A stretch of DNA of 9,893 bases, taken from the NCBI GenBank assembly GCA_004298915.1, contig SCTE01000110.1, positions 1 to 9,893 of the forward strand, in the 5' to 3' direction. Made by a program: the position numbers and the translations under genes. Shown piece after piece: positions 1-6,381 of this stretch. The notes below the pieces were generated by a model that searched no databases, had not been told where the DNA came from, and saw nothing but the letters and a program-made list of their open reading frames with translations. This stretch comes from Chloroflexota bacterium. GTDB lineage: Bacteria > Chloroflexota > Limnocylindria > Limnocylindrales > CSP1-4. Numbering within the stretch: position 1 is the first letter of the stretch; each line of letters begins with the position of its first letter.

Positions 1-543
1 CCGGACGCGATCATCGTGTCCGGTGGCGTGTCGGTCGGCCCGTATGACCACGTTCGGACCGCGTTCGCCGAGTTCGGCACGATCGATCTCTGGCGGGTTG
101 CGGTCCAGCCCGGGAAGCCGTTCGTCTTCGGGACCGCGCCGCGTCCGGGCGGCGGACCACCGGTCCTCCTGTTCGGGCTGCCCGGCAACCCGGTCTCGAC
201 GTTCGTGACCTTCGAGCTGTTCGTCCGGCCCGCCCTGCGCCGGCTCGGCGGCCATCGCGACCTCGGTCGGCGGATCGATCGAGCGGTCCTCATGGACGCG
301 ACGCCCAAGAGCGCCGGGCGCCGGGCGTTCATCCGCGTCCGGGCGGATCGAGACCGGGACGGGATGCCCATCCGCGATGACCTCGGGCGGGTGGTCGTCC
401 GGCTGTCGGGCGGCGTGGCGGGGCAGGGGAGTCACGTCCTGTCGGCACTCGCGGAGGCCGAGGCGCTGGCGATCATCCCCGAGGATGTCGATACCCATCC
501 GGCCGGCGGCGCCGTGACCCTGTGGTGGCTCGATCGCGGCTGA
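1..543 (+). CDS. moeA: Molybdopterin molybdenumtransferase MoeA, C-terminal part (5' end outside window)
   Basis: MoeA inserts molybdate into adenylylated molybdopterin (MPT-AMP) in the last step of molybdenum cofactor synthesis in the cytoplasm. The open frame enters at base 1 and stops with TGA at 541-543, giving 180 visible residues; the full protein is usually about 400, so the N-terminal half lies upstream. Visible family motifs, in order, are IIVSGGVSVGPYDHV (visible residues 4-18, with the Asp of the MPT/metal pocket), VQPGKPFVFG (31-40), the LPGNPVSTFVTFELFVRP block (60-77) and GSHVLSALAEAEALAIIPE near the C-terminus (domain IV). One small departure is Pro in SVGPYD, where SVGDYD is common. 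A GTG at 16 lies inside the motif and is not a real start. moaC and a mogA-like gene follow, which supports the assignment. Confidence is high for family membership; the missing half cannot be judged. Confidence 0.95.
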   Translation, partial: PDAIIVSGGVSVGPYDHVRTAFAEFGTIDLWRVAVQPGKPFVFGTAPRPGGGPPVLLFGLPGNPVSTFVTFELFVRPALRRLGGHRDLGRRIDRAVLMDATPKSAGRRAFIRVRADRDRDGMPIRDDLGRVVVRLSGGVAGQGSHVLSALAEAEALAIIPEDVDTHPAGGAVTLWWLDRG

Positions 544-587
544 CCTTCCCGCCGGTCGAGCCGGCCGGGCCGGCGCCGCCAGTCGAG

Positions 588-618
588 CCGGCACCACGTT
601 CGGCCGGCACCCGTTCGG
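588..618. repeat. Imperfect tandem repeat in the moeA-moaC spacer
   Basis: Two adjacent near-identical units, CCGGCACCACGTTCGG (588-603) and CCGGCACCCGTTCGG (604-618), differ by one inserted base. Just upstream GTCGAGCCGGC occurs twice (555-565 and 582-592). The 155-base spacer between moeA and moaC (544-698) otherwise holds only GC-rich, Pro/Ala/Arg-like sequence. I see no promoter-like -10 box, no terminator with a T-run and no riboswitch-like element. The repeat is probably slippage in non-coding sequence. Confidence 0.6.
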
Positions 619-688
619 TTGGCGCCGGACCTCGCCGGCCATCGCGGACCAACCGGACCGGCGCGAGTCGGGCATCATCAGCACCGAC

Positions 689-694
689 AGGAGG
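689..694 (+). promoter_or_regulatory. Ribosome binding site that fixes the moaC start
   Basis: A perfect AGGAGG lies four bases before the ATG at 699. The moaC frame stays open back to a GTG at 522 inside moeA, but that would add 59 low-complexity residues unlike any MoaC. This site decides for the start at 699. Confidence 0.85.
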
Positions 695-698
695 AACC

Positions 699-1322
699 AT
701 GGATCGAGGACCGGCTCCCAGGGCCGAGCGACGCCGCCTGACCCACGTCGATCGGACCGGCCGCCCGCGGATGGTCGATGTCTCCGAGAAGCCCGCGACC
801 GCACGCCGCGCCGTCGCCGAGGCCTTCGTCGCGCTCTCGCCGGAGACCCTGTCGCTCGTCATCGACGGCGGCTCGGCCAAGGGCGACGTCCTCGGCGTTG
901 CCGAGCTCGCCGGGGTCATGGGCGGCAAGCGGACGTCGGAGCTGATCCCCCTCTGCCATCCGCTGGCCCTGACCGATCTCGTCGTGGCGATCTCGCCGGA
1001 TCGTGCGGCCGGTGGGCTCCGCATCCGGGCCGAAGCCGCGACCAACGGGCCGACCGGCGTCGAGATGGAGGCGCTGACGGCCGCCTCGGTCGCCGCGCTT
1101 ACGGTCTACGACATGGTCAAGGGCGTGGAGCGCGGCGTCGAGATCCAGTGGGTCCGGCTGACATCCAAGACGGGCGGCAAGAGCGGGGAGTGGCATCGGC
1201 AGGCAGGCCCGGACGCGCGCACGAATCCGCGACCCGGCGCTTCCGCCGGTGGTCCGGGTGGCTCGCGTCCCGCCGGCCGGCGCCCAGGGGATCGATCGGC
1301 CGGTCGGATCCGGAAGGGCTGA
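699..1322 (+). CDS. moaC: Cyclic pyranopterin monophosphate synthase MoaC
   Basis: MoaC works after MoaA and converts 3',8-cyclo-7,8-dihydro-GTP to cyclic pyranopterin monophosphate, the first committed pterin of Moco synthesis, in the cytoplasm. The 207-residue product has the family motifs in order: LTHVDRTGRPRMVDVSEK (14-31), KGDV (61-64), KRTSELIPLCHPL (77-89), GVEMEALTAASVAALTVYDM (120-139) and TSKTGGKSGEW (155-165). Lys61 and the Asp138/Lys141 pair of YDMVK match the catalytic residues of E. coli MoaC. The start is set by AGGAGG at 689-694. The usual family length is about 160, and homology ends near residue 165. The last 42 residues are an Arg/Gly/Pro/Ala-rich tail, likely disordered and specific to this lineage. 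The gene stops two bases before the next, whose ribosome binding site lies within its last codons. Identification is secure; the role of the tail is unknown. Confidence 0.95.
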   Translation: MDRGPAPRAERRRLTHVDRTGRPRMVDVSEKPATARRAVAEAFVALSPETLSLVIDGGSAKGDVLGVAELAGVMGGKRTSELIPLCHPLALTDLVVAISPDRAAGGLRIRAEAATNGPTGVEMEALTAASVAALTVYDMVKGVERGVEIQWVRLTSKTGGKSGEWHRQAGPDARTNPRPGASAGGPGGSRPAGRRPGDRSAGRIRKG

Positions 1323-1324
1323 TC

Positions 1325-1888
1325 GTGGCCGAGCGATCCGACGCTCCCAGGCTGGCACCCGGGACGCGGGTCCACGTCCTGACCGTGAGCGATGGCGTCG
1401 CGAACGGCACGCGAGAGGACCGCTCCGGGGCCGTGATCCGGGCCCGCATCGCCGAGCTCGGCGGGACCGTGACGGACGCCGTGGTGCCCGATGAGGTCGC
1501 CCGGATCGGTGCCGCGATCCGGGCAGCGGCCGCGGACCATGCCATCGTCCTGACGACCGGCGGCACGGGACTCACGCCACGCGACGTCACGCCCCAGGCC
1601 ACCCGCTCGGTCATCGAGATCGAGGTCCCGGGCGTCGCCGAGGCCATGCGCGCGGCCGGGCGAGCCAGCACGCCCCTGGCCGACCTGTCCAGGGCGGTTG
1701 CCGGGGTCGTCGATCGAGCGCTCGTCGTGAACCTGCCGGGCAGCCCGAACGGCGCCCTCGAGTCACTCGGCGCGATCGAGGCAATCCTCGCCCATGCCGT
1801 CGAGACGCTGGCCGGACCGCACGACCATGACGTCGCGCGCGGCGGTGCTGCGGTGCCGTACGATCGCCCGAAGGAGGACGCCCGCTGA
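1325..1888 (+). CDS. mog: MogA/MoaB-family molybdopterin adenylyltransferase
   Basis: This family adenylylates molybdopterin with ATP to give MPT-AMP, the substrate of MoeA, whose gene lies just upstream. The 187-residue product has HVLTVSDGVANGTREDRSG (17-35), the phosphate-binding TTGGTGLTPRDVTP (77-90), LSRAVAG (121-127) and NLPGSPNGALE (136-146). Asp56 (in VPDE) and Asp87 (in TPRDVTP) align with the two catalytic aspartates of E. coli MogA. The NLPG form of the last motif favours the MogA over the MoaB side, but the two families are hard to separate by eye. The start is taken as GTG at 1325, with GGAAGGG six bases upstream; the longer frame from 1148 lies inside moaC and has no family resemblance. 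The C-terminal 25 residues are variable. The stop overlaps the next start by one base (TGATG), suggesting translational coupling. Confidence 0.9.
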   Translation: MAERSDAPRLAPGTRVHVLTVSDGVANGTREDRSGAVIRARIAELGGTVTDAVVPDEVARIGAAIRAAAADHAIVLTTGGTGLTPRDVTPQATRSVIEIEVPGVAEAMRAAGRASTPLADLSRAVAGVVDRALVVNLPGSPNGALESLGAIEAILAHAVETLAGPHDHDVARGGAAVPYDRPKEDAR

Positions 1889-4005
1889 TGTTCCCGGTCT
1901 TCGCCGAGGTCCCTGCCTATCCGCTGGTCTTCGTCGTGTTCTGGGGTGCGGCCGTCTTCTTCGGCCTGGTCATGGCCCGTCACCTGCGCGTCTTCGCCGC
2001 GGCACAGGCGTCGGGTCCGAACCCCCTGGCCGACATCCCGGCCCGGACCCTCGGCCTCATCCGGTACGCGTTCATCCAGGTCAAGATGTTCAAGGATCCG
2101 CGCGCCGGGATCATGCACTTCGGCATCTTCTGGGGCTTCGTGCTCCTGACGATCGGGACGGCCGACATCGTCACCGGCGGGATCATCCAGACCATCCTGA
2201 GCCTGCCGTTCGACGGCCTGATCTGGGCGGCGATCTCGGCGATGCAGAACGTCGTGGCCGTCATCACGCTCGCGTTCATCGTCTGGGCGTTCGAGCGGCG
2301 CCTGATCTCGAAGCCCGCCCGACTCACGTACAACTGGGACGCCCTCACGATCCTGCTGATGATCGGCGGTGTGGTCGGGACCGAGCTCCTCGCCCAGGCG
2401 TTCGAGTTCGCGGCCTACGGGGACAAGCCGGGGGCGTTCATCGCCGCGCTGCTCGCGATCCCGCTCCGGAACCTCGACCCGGGCTGGCTCCAGGCGATCT
2501 TCGCGATCCTGTGGTGGGCGCACATCGCGATCGTGGCCGCGTTCCTGTGCTTCCTGCCGTTCAGCAAGCACCTCCACGTCGCCACGGCCTTCCCGAACAT
2601 CTACTTCCGCAAGCTGGCCCCCCGTGGCGAGCTGCCGGCCATGGATCTCGAGGCCGAGGACGCGACCTTCGGGGTCAGGACCCTCGCGGACCTCGGCTGG
2701 AAGGACATGCTCGACGGGTTCACCTGCACCGAGTGCGGGCGCTGCCAGCAGGCCTGCCCGGCCTGGAACACCGGCAAGCCGCTCAATCCCAAGCACTTCA
2801 TCATGGGTATCCGCGAGATGTCGGTCGAGGCCGAGCATGGCCTGCCGCTCATCCCGAACTCGGCCATCGTCCGCGACACGTACGGCCTCGACGACACGAT
2901 CAAGGCGGCCACGATGGCCAAGCCCATCGTGGACGACGCGATCCCGTTCGACGCGGTCTGGGACTGCGTCACGTGCGGAGCGTGCGTCGAGGCCTGTCCG
3001 GTCCTCATCGAGCACGTCGACAAGATCATCGGTCTGCGGCGGAACCTGGTCCTCGAGGACTCCCGATTCCCGGCCGAACTGAACGGCGCGTTCCGGAACA
3101 TGGAGGGTGTCGGCAATCCGTGGGGCCAGCCCCCGGCATCGCGGCTCGACTGGACGAAGGGCCTGTCGTTCGAGGTCCCGATCGTGGCCGACGTCGCGGC
3201 GGCCGGCAAGCTCGGCGAACTCGACGTCCTCTACTGGGTCGGCTGCGCGGCCGCGTTCGACGAGCGCAACCGGAAGGTCGCCCGCGCCTTCGCCACGTGC
3301 CTCGATGCCGCCGGGCTCAACTTCGCAGTCCTCGGGCAGGAGGAATCCTGCACCGGTGATCCAGCCCGGCGGATGGGGAACGACTACGTCTACCAGATGC
3401 TCGCGAGCGCGAACGTCGACACGCTGAACCGCTACCGGATGGGCGAGAAGACGATCGTCACGGCGTGCCCGCACTGCTTCAACTCGATCGGCAACGAGTA
3501 TGGCCAGCTGGGCGGCAACTTCCGGGTCATCCACCACTCCGCGTTCCTCAGGGAGCTCCTGGCCGATGGCCGCCTGCGGGTGATCGACGACGGCGCCGCG
3601 CCGCGCAAGTCGGTGACCCTCCACGATTCCTGCTACATGGCCCGCTACAACAACGTCGTGGCCGAGCCGCGCGACGTGCTCGGGGCCGTCCCGGGCCTCG
3701 ATCTCGTCGAGATGGACAAGAACGGCAAGAACACGTTCTGCTGCGGTGCCGGCGGAGGGCGGATGTGGATGGAGGAGACCCGCGGGACCCGGATCAACGC
3801 GGCGCGCACCGACCAGGCCCTGTCCACCGGCGCGAGCACCGTGGCGACCGAGTGCCCGTTCTGCATGACGATGATGAAGGACGGCCTGGAGGCGGCCGAA
3901 GGGAACGCCGGGGGCGAGGTCCGGGCGATCGACATCGCGGAGTTGCTTGCCGAATCGCTCGCGCCGAAGGAGCTCGCGGGCCGCCAGCTGCCGGTCCTTC
4001 AGTAG
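1888..4005 (+). CDS. etfD: Membrane Fe-S oxidoreductase, EtfD / ETF:menaquinone oxidoreductase (EMO) type
   Basis: This family takes electrons from reduced ETF and passes them to menaquinone, linking beta-oxidation to respiration (mycobacterial EtfD; EMO of Geobacter and syntrophs). The 705-residue protein begins with a NarI-like membrane part of about five or six helices (about 10-30, 74-99, 112-135, 150-170, 203-224). His32, His77, His212, His228 and His230 are possible heme b ligands. Two 4Fe-4S ferredoxin motifs follow (Cys280/283/286/290 and Cys360/363/366/370, each ending in CP). Next come two CCG (heterodisulfide-reductase-like) domains: VGC453, EESCTGDPAR with Cys488, and CPHC at 527-530; then DSC582, FCCG with Cys618/619, and CPFC at 656-659. 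The first CCG domain has SC where the second has CC. The start is ATG 1888 after AAGGAGG at 1871-1877. Neighbouring acyl-CoA dehydrogenase and etfBA genes support the ETF role. Domain calls are firm; the electron partners are inferred. Confidence 0.88.
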   Translation: MFPVFAEVPAYPLVFVVFWGAAVFFGLVMARHLRVFAAAQASGPNPLADIPARTLGLIRYAFIQVKMFKDPRAGIMHFGIFWGFVLLTIGTADIVTGGIIQTILSLPFDGLIWAAISAMQNVVAVITLAFIVWAFERRLISKPARLTYNWDALTILLMIGGVVGTELLAQAFEFAAYGDKPGAFIAALLAIPLRNLDPGWLQAIFAILWWAHIAIVAAFLCFLPFSKHLHVATAFPNIYFRKLAPRGELPAMDLEAEDATFGVRTLADLGWKDMLDGFTCTECGRCQQACPAWNTGKPLNPKHFIMGIREMSVEAEHGLPLIPNSAIVRDTYGLDDTIKAATMAKPIVDDAIPFDAVWDCVTCGACVEACPVLIEHVDKIIGLRRNLVLEDSRFPAELNGAFRNMEGVGNPWGQPPASRLDWTKGLSFEVPIVADVAAAGKLGELDVLYWVGCAAAFDERNRKVARAFATCLDAAGLNFAVLGQEESCTGDPARRMGNDYVYQMLASANVDTLNRYRMGEKTIVTACPHCFNSIGNEYGQLGGNFRVIHHSAFLRELLADGRLRVIDDGAAPRKSVTLHDSCYMARYNNVVAEPRDVLGAVPGLDLVEMDKNGKNTFCCGAGGGRMWMEETRGTRINAARTDQALSTGASTVATECPFCMTMMKDGLEAAEGNAGGEVRAIDIAELLAESLAPKELAGRQLPVLQ

Positions 4006-4009
4006 GCAG

Positions 4010-4030
4010 CTCAGAGCCGCAGGGGCTGAG
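4010..4030. terminator. Weak stem-loop between convergent genes, possible bidirectional terminator
   Basis: CTCAG (4010-4014) and CTGAG (4026-4030) can pair around an 11-base loop just after the etfD stop. It lies between two convergent genes that end at 4005 and 4064. The stem is short and no T-run follows on either strand, so this is a poor intrinsic terminator. A 10-bp palindrome, GCGACGTCGC, sits at 4051-4060 in the same gap. Rho-dependent termination is equally possible. Confidence 0.25.
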
Positions 4031-4063
4031 ATGCCCAGCGGCCCGGCCGTGCGACGTCGCTCC

Positions 4064-4270
4064 CTAGCCCGGGAGCGTCTGCCCGCAGCTCGCGCAGGTC
4101 GTGTCGGTCACGATGTTTGCCATCCCGCAGTTCGGGCAGCGCTTCATGCCCTCGGTCGAGGTGGCGAATGGACTCTCGTCGGGCTGGTCCCGGCGACGGA
4201 GGATGACCAACGAGGCGAGGAGGCCGATGACGGCCGCCACCGCGAACACGATCAACGTCGGTTGGTCCAT
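4064..4270 (-). CDS. Small membrane-anchored zinc-ribbon protein
   Basis: This 68-residue protein has one N-terminal membrane helix (about residues 5-24) followed by positively charged RRR (25-27), which places the C-terminus in the cytoplasm. After a short linker comes a zinc ribbon, CPNCG (45-49) and CASCG (59-63), with four cysteines spaced to bind one zinc. It starts at the ATG read from 4270 to 4268 and stops with TAG at 4066-4064. A G-rich stretch upstream (CTGGGGGC) may serve as a weak ribosome binding site. It lies convergent to etfD and divergent from the acyl-CoA dehydrogenase gene. Coding is supported by the paired cysteines, the helix and the fit in the gap. I cannot name a family beyond zinc-ribbon domain protein. 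A role in assembly or quality control of the neighbouring membrane Fe-S protein would be speculation. Confidence 0.75.
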   Translation of the reverse strand: MDQPTLIVFAVAAVIGLLASLVILRRRDQPDESPFATSTEGMKRCPNCGMANIVTDTTCASCGQTLPG

Positions 4271-4348
4271 GGCGGTGCCCCCAGAGCGGCGGACGCTTGC
4301 CCACGCGGCAATCCGACCGGCACGATCCAGCGTACGCCCGTGGCGCCG

Positions 4349-4376
4349 TTTGGGGAACCAGTTTCGGCTGTACGAT
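4349..4376 (+). promoter_or_regulatory. Candidate promoter for the acyl-CoA dehydrogenase-etfBA cluster
   Basis: TACGAT at 4371-4376 fits the TAnnnT form of a -10 box, and TTTGGG/TTGGGG at 4349-4355 lies 15-16 bases before it as a weak -35. The box overlaps the ATG at 4375, and transcription would begin near 4383-4384, exactly at an in-frame GTG. No Shine-Dalgarno is visible, so a leaderless mRNA starting at that GTG is possible. The divergent 104-base gap (4271-4374) must also hold the promoter of the minus-strand zinc-ribbon gene, which I could not place with confidence. Confidence 0.3.
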
Positions 4377-5553
4377 GGTCACGGTGACCACCCGCAATCC
4401 GGCTGATCGGCTGACCGAGGAGCAGATCCTCCTGCGCGACACGGTCCGCCAGCTGGCCGTCGAGCGGATCGCGCCGCGAGCTGCGGAGATCGATCGAACC
4501 TCGGAATTCCCCGAGGACATCCGGCAGCTGCTCGCCCAGCAGGACGTGCTCGGCCTGCCATTCCCCGTCGAGTTCGGCGGTGTCGGTGGCGACCTCCTGA
4601 CAGTCTGCCTGGCGATCGAGGAGATCGCGAAGGCGTGTGCCACGAGCAGCCTGATCCTGATCGTCCAGGTCCTCGGGTCGCTGCCGCTGACCCTTGCCGG
4701 GACACCCGAGCAGCAGGCCCGATTCTTCCCGGCCCTGGCATCGGGCAGGACGCTGGCGGCCTTCGGCCTCACCGAGCCGGAGGCAGGATCCGACGTTGCC
4801 GCCGCCCGGACCCGGGCCGTGCGCGACGGCGATGGCTACGTCCTGAACGGCACGAAGCGGTTCATCACCAACGGCAGCGTCGCCGGCCTCATCACGGTCT
4901 TCGCGGTCACGGATCCCGAGGCACCGCGCCATCGGCGCCTGTCCTGCTTCGCGGTCGAGGTCCCGACGCCCGGGTTCCGGGTCGAGCGCCTCGAGCACAA
5001 ACTCGGGATCCGGGGCAGTCCGACGGCCGAGCTGGCGTTCGAGGACGTCCGCGTGCCGGCGGCCAACCGGATCGGTGCCGAAGGGGACGGGTTCTCGATC
5101 GCGATGGCCACCCTCGATCGCTCGCGGCCCGGCGTTGCCGCCCAGGCCGTCGGGATCGCGCAGGGCGCGCTCGACACCGCGGTTGCCTACGCGCGGGATC
5201 GGCGGCAGTTCAACCAGCGGATCGGCGATTTCCAGATGGTTGCGGCGATGCTGGCCGACATGGATTCGCAGATCGAGGCCGCCCGACAGCTCCTGTACAC
5301 CGCCTGCGCCGAGATCGAGGCCGGTGGCCCGGACATCGGACGCTGGTCGGCGATGTGTAAACTCGTTGCCGGCGACACCGCCATGCGCGTCACCACGGAC
5401 GCCGTCCAGGTCCTCGGTGGCTACGGCTACATCGATGAGTTCCCCGTCGAGCGGATGATGCGCGACGCGAAGATCACCCAGATCTACGAGGGAACGCAGC
5501 AGGTCCAGCGCCTGGTCATCGCCCGAGCCCTGCTCGGTCGCCCGGCATCCTGA
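4375..5553 (+). CDS. Acyl-CoA dehydrogenase
   Basis: This FAD enzyme oxidises an acyl-CoA to the trans-2-enoyl-CoA and passes electrons to ETF, encoded directly downstream. The 392-residue length is typical of short- and branched-chain members. The helical N-terminal domain runs to about residue 125. The middle beta domain carries GLTEPEAGSD (131-140) and LNGTKRFITNG (157-167), followed by ERLEHKLGIRGSPTAEL (204-220). The C-terminal domain has RRQFNQRIGDFQ (276-287), LGGYGYIDEFPVERMMRDAK (347-366) and IYEGTQQVQR (370-379). Glu372 in IYEGT sits at the usual catalytic base position. The chain length of the substrate cannot be read from the sequence. The start is uncertain: ATG 4375 is used here, GTG 4384 would shorten the protein by three residues, and a longer frame from 4297 is unlikely. 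No good ribosome binding site is seen. It forms an apparent operon with etfB, 39 bases away. Confidence 0.93.
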   Translation: MVTVTTRNPADRLTEEQILLRDTVRQLAVERIAPRAAEIDRTSEFPEDIRQLLAQQDVLGLPFPVEFGGVGGDLLTVCLAIEEIAKACATSSLILIVQVLGSLPLTLAGTPEQQARFFPALASGRTLAAFGLTEPEAGSDVAAARTRAVRDGDGYVLNGTKRFITNGSVAGLITVFAVTDPEAPRHRRLSCFAVEVPTPGFRVERLEHKLGIRGSPTAELAFEDVRVPAANRIGAEGDGFSIAMATLDRSRPGVAAQAVGIAQGALDTAVAYARDRRQFNQRIGDFQMVAAMLADMDSQIEAARQLLYTACAEIEAGGPDIGRWSAMCKLVAGDTAMRVTTDAVQVLGGYGYIDEFPVERMMRDAKITQIYEGTQQVQRLVIARALLGRPAS

Positions 5554-5592
5554 GCGCACCACGCCGCAGCTGAACGGAGGCTCCAGAGACTC

Positions 5593-6381
5593 GTGCATAT
5601 CGTCGTGCTGACCAAGCCGGTGCCCGATCCGGCCGCCGCGGCCGAACGGCTCGGTCCCGACCATCGCCTCGATCGGGCGGCGTCGCCGGCCGTCGTCAAT
5701 GCCAACGACGAGTACGCGCTCGAGGCGGCGCTCAAGCTCGTCGAGGCCTCGGGGGGCGAGATCACGCTGCTCACGATGGCCCCGGCCGGCGGCGCCGACA
5801 CGATGCGCAAGGCGCTCGCGATGGGCGCGACGCGTGGCATCCAGGTGACGGACCCCGTCCTCGCCGGGTCCGACGTTCGCTCGACGGCGGCGGTGCTGGC
5901 GGCGGCGCTCGGCGAGCTCACCTTCGACCTCGTCCTTGCCGGGGCCGACACGTCGGACGGCGGCGGCGGCGTAGTGCCGGCCGGCATCGCCGCGTTACTG
6001 CGGTTGCCGTACCTCAGCAACGCGGCCCGGATCGAGCCTGACGCGGGATCGGGTCGGGTCAAGGTTCGACGGATCACGCCCACCGGCTACGACGTCCTCG
6101 AGGCGCCGATGCCCGCCCTCATCGTCTGTACCCAGGCGCTCGGCGAGCCGCGCTACCCCTCGCTGAAGGGGATCATGGCGGCACGTTCCAAGGAGATCGC
6201 CGCGCGGGCCCTGGCCGACCTCGGCTCCGATCCGTCCGGGCTCGGCGGAGCCGCGTCCACGACCACGGTGCTCGAGACGAGGCGCCCACCGGCGCGCGGG
6301 GCGACGACCGTCGTCCGGGGCACGCCCGGGGAAGGCGCCGCGGCCATCGTGAACTTCCTCGCGACCCGGAGGATCATCTGA
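5593..6381 (+). CDS. etfB: Electron transfer flavoprotein beta subunit (EtfB)
   Basis: EtfB is the AMP-binding subunit of the soluble ETF heterodimer, which carries electrons from acyl-CoA dehydrogenases to the membrane quinone reductase. The 262-residue product is the usual length. It has HIVVLTKPVPDP (2-13), VNANDEYALEAALKL (35-49), the nucleotide-binding stretch LVLAGADTSDGGGGVVPAGIA (113-133), and the signature RRITPTGYDVLEAPMPALIV (159-178). PRYPSLKGIMAARSKEI (186-202) corresponds to the recognition loop that docks on dehydrogenases, with Leu191 at the anchor position. The start is GTG 5593, the only one that gives the conserved HIVV strand; CGGAGG at 5575-5580 is a rather distant ribosome binding site (12 bases). 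The stop overlaps the etfA start by one base, so the two subunits are probably translationally coupled. Confidence 0.95.
   Translation: MHIVVLTKPVPDPAAAAERLGPDHRLDRAASPAVVNANDEYALEAALKLVEASGGEITLLTMAPAGGADTMRKALAMGATRGIQVTDPVLAGSDVRSTAAVLAAALGELTFDLVLAGADTSDGGGGVVPAGIAALLRLPYLSNAARIEPDAGSGRVKVRRITPTGYDVLEAPMPALIVCTQALGEPRYPSLKGIMAARSKEIAARALADLGSDPSGLGGAASTTTVLETRRPPARGATTVVRGTPGEGAAAIVNFLATRRII

Noticed and set aside
522..698. N-terminal extension of MoaC from GTG 522
   Set aside because: The added 59 residues are repetitive low-complexity sequence, overlap the moeA end, and a perfect AGGAGG precedes ATG 699.
544..698. A Moco riboswitch ahead of moaC
   Set aside because: I looked for a structured leader and saw only repetitive GC-rich sequence; no conserved riboswitch core could be recognised.
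1794..3359. A 521-codon + strand frame overlapping etfD
   Set aside because: It is a frame-shifted reading of etfD, rich in Arg/Gly/Pro/His, without motifs.
1117..3624. An 835-codon open frame on the minus strand across mog and etfD
   Set aside because: It runs antisense to genes with unmistakable motifs, is full of Asp/Arg/Gly/Glu/His of the kind produced by reading high-GC codons backward, and shows no domain.
4252..5664. A 470-codon open frame on the minus strand across the acyl-CoA dehydrogenase
   Set aside because: It is an antisense shadow of a well-identified gene and has the same base-composition-driven residue pattern.
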